Below are positions 5,970-6,370 of a DNA stretch of 6,370 nucleotides, piece by piece. The stretch lies in assembly GCA_913050105.1 (NCBI GenBank), contig CAJWZN010000072.1, positions 1-6,370 on the forward strand, read 5' to 3'. Numbering within the stretch: position 1 is the stretch's first letter; each line of letters begins with the position of its first letter. The notes under the pieces are model-generated. The model did no database searches. It had not been told where the DNA came from and worked only from the letters and a program-made list of their open reading frames with translations. The position numbers and the translations under genes are program-made. Source of the stretch: an uncultured Synechococcus sp. GTDB lineage: Bacteria > Cyanobacteriota > Cyanobacteriia > PCC-6307 > Cyanobiaceae.

Positions 5970-6370
5970 ATGCTTGGCGACCTCTGGTCGTTCCAGGGGA
6001 GGTATCGAACCCTTCACCTCACCTGGATCGCTTTCTTCCTGACCTTCGTGGTCTGGTTCAACCTGGCCCCTTTGGCCACCACCGTTAAGGCGGATCTCGG
6101 TCTGACGGTCGGTCAGATCCGCACCGTTGCCATCTGCAACGTGGCTCTCACCATTCCGGCCCGTGTGCTGATCGGCATGCTGCTGGACAAATTCGGACCC
6201 AGGGTCACCTATTCCTCGATCCTGGTTTTTTCAGCCATCCCCTGCCTGCTGTTTGCCTCCGCACAGGACTTCAACCAGCTGGTGGTGGCTCGGCTTCTGC
6301 TCTCCATCGTCGGCGCCGGCTTCGTGATCGGCATCCGCATGGTTGCTGAGTGGTTCCCTCCCAAGGAAAT
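5970..6370 (+). CDS. nrtP: Nitrate/nitrite permease NrtP (MFS, NNP family), N-terminal part
   Basis: The first 133 codons of an inner-membrane nitrate transporter (also called NapA), cut by the right edge. The ATG at 5970 is the first start after an in-frame TGA at 5940-5942 and gives MLGDLWSFQGRYRTLHL. Four membrane helices are visible at about residues 16-37, 49-70, 79-98 and 103-124. Arg65 in TIPARV of the second helix aligns with the Arg that binds nitrate in characterised NNP transporters (Arg89 of E. coli NarK). The MFS motif A loop is GMLLDKFGPR (69-78). The NNP signature GAGFVIGIRMVAEWFP (115-130) identifies the family. This type replaces the ABC transporter NrtABCD in marine cyanobacteria. 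It reads away from mobA-moaA, and a nitrate reductase gene may follow outside the window. Confidence 0.95.
   Translation, partial: MLGDLWSFQGRYRTLHLTWIAFFLTFVVWFNLAPLATTVKADLGLTVGQIRTVAICNVALTIPARVLIGMLLDKFGPRVTYSSILVFSAIPCLLFASAQDFNQLVVARLLLSIVGAGFVIGIRMVAEWFPPKE

Overview
The window looks like a piece of a marine picocyanobacterial chromosome, most likely Synechococcus of the oceanic cluster. I infer this from the moaA and mobA genes lying head to head with an NrtP-type nitrate permease, from the compact gene spacing, and from the resemblance of the proteins to those I know from that group. No search was run, so the taxonomic call is an inference.

Layout. Positions 1-168 are non-coding and hold one perfect GTA-N8-TAC (NtcA-type) palindrome. 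Positions 169-3505 (+) form a tight three-gene operon: a circularly permuted ATP-grasp protein (DUF404/DUF407 type), an alpha-E (DUF403) protein and a transglutaminase-like cysteine protease. Its genes overlap by 7 and 28 bases. Positions 3493-5694 (-) hold a second block, read in the order mobA, moaA, cupin-fold protein. mobA and moaA overlap by ATGA, and the cupin gene follows after an 82-base gap. The two blocks converge and overlap by 13 bases on a palindrome that carries both stop codons. Positions 5695-5969 are a divergent regulatory region with two near-consensus NtcA sites. From 5970 (+) a nitrate permease gene (nrtP) runs off the right edge.

How the genes fit together. MoaA and MobA make and modify the molybdenum cofactor, which in these organisms mainly serves assimilatory nitrate reductase (NarB). 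Their placement opposite the nitrate permease, with candidate NtcA sites between, fits a nitrogen-controlled nitrate-assimilation locus. The ATP-grasp/alpha-E/transglutaminase trio is a widespread but biochemically uncharacterised set, predicted to form and trim amide (peptide-like) bonds. It is the least understood part of the window. The cupin protein is an uncharacterised passenger next to moaA. No RNA gene, insertion sequence or CRISPR array is apparent.
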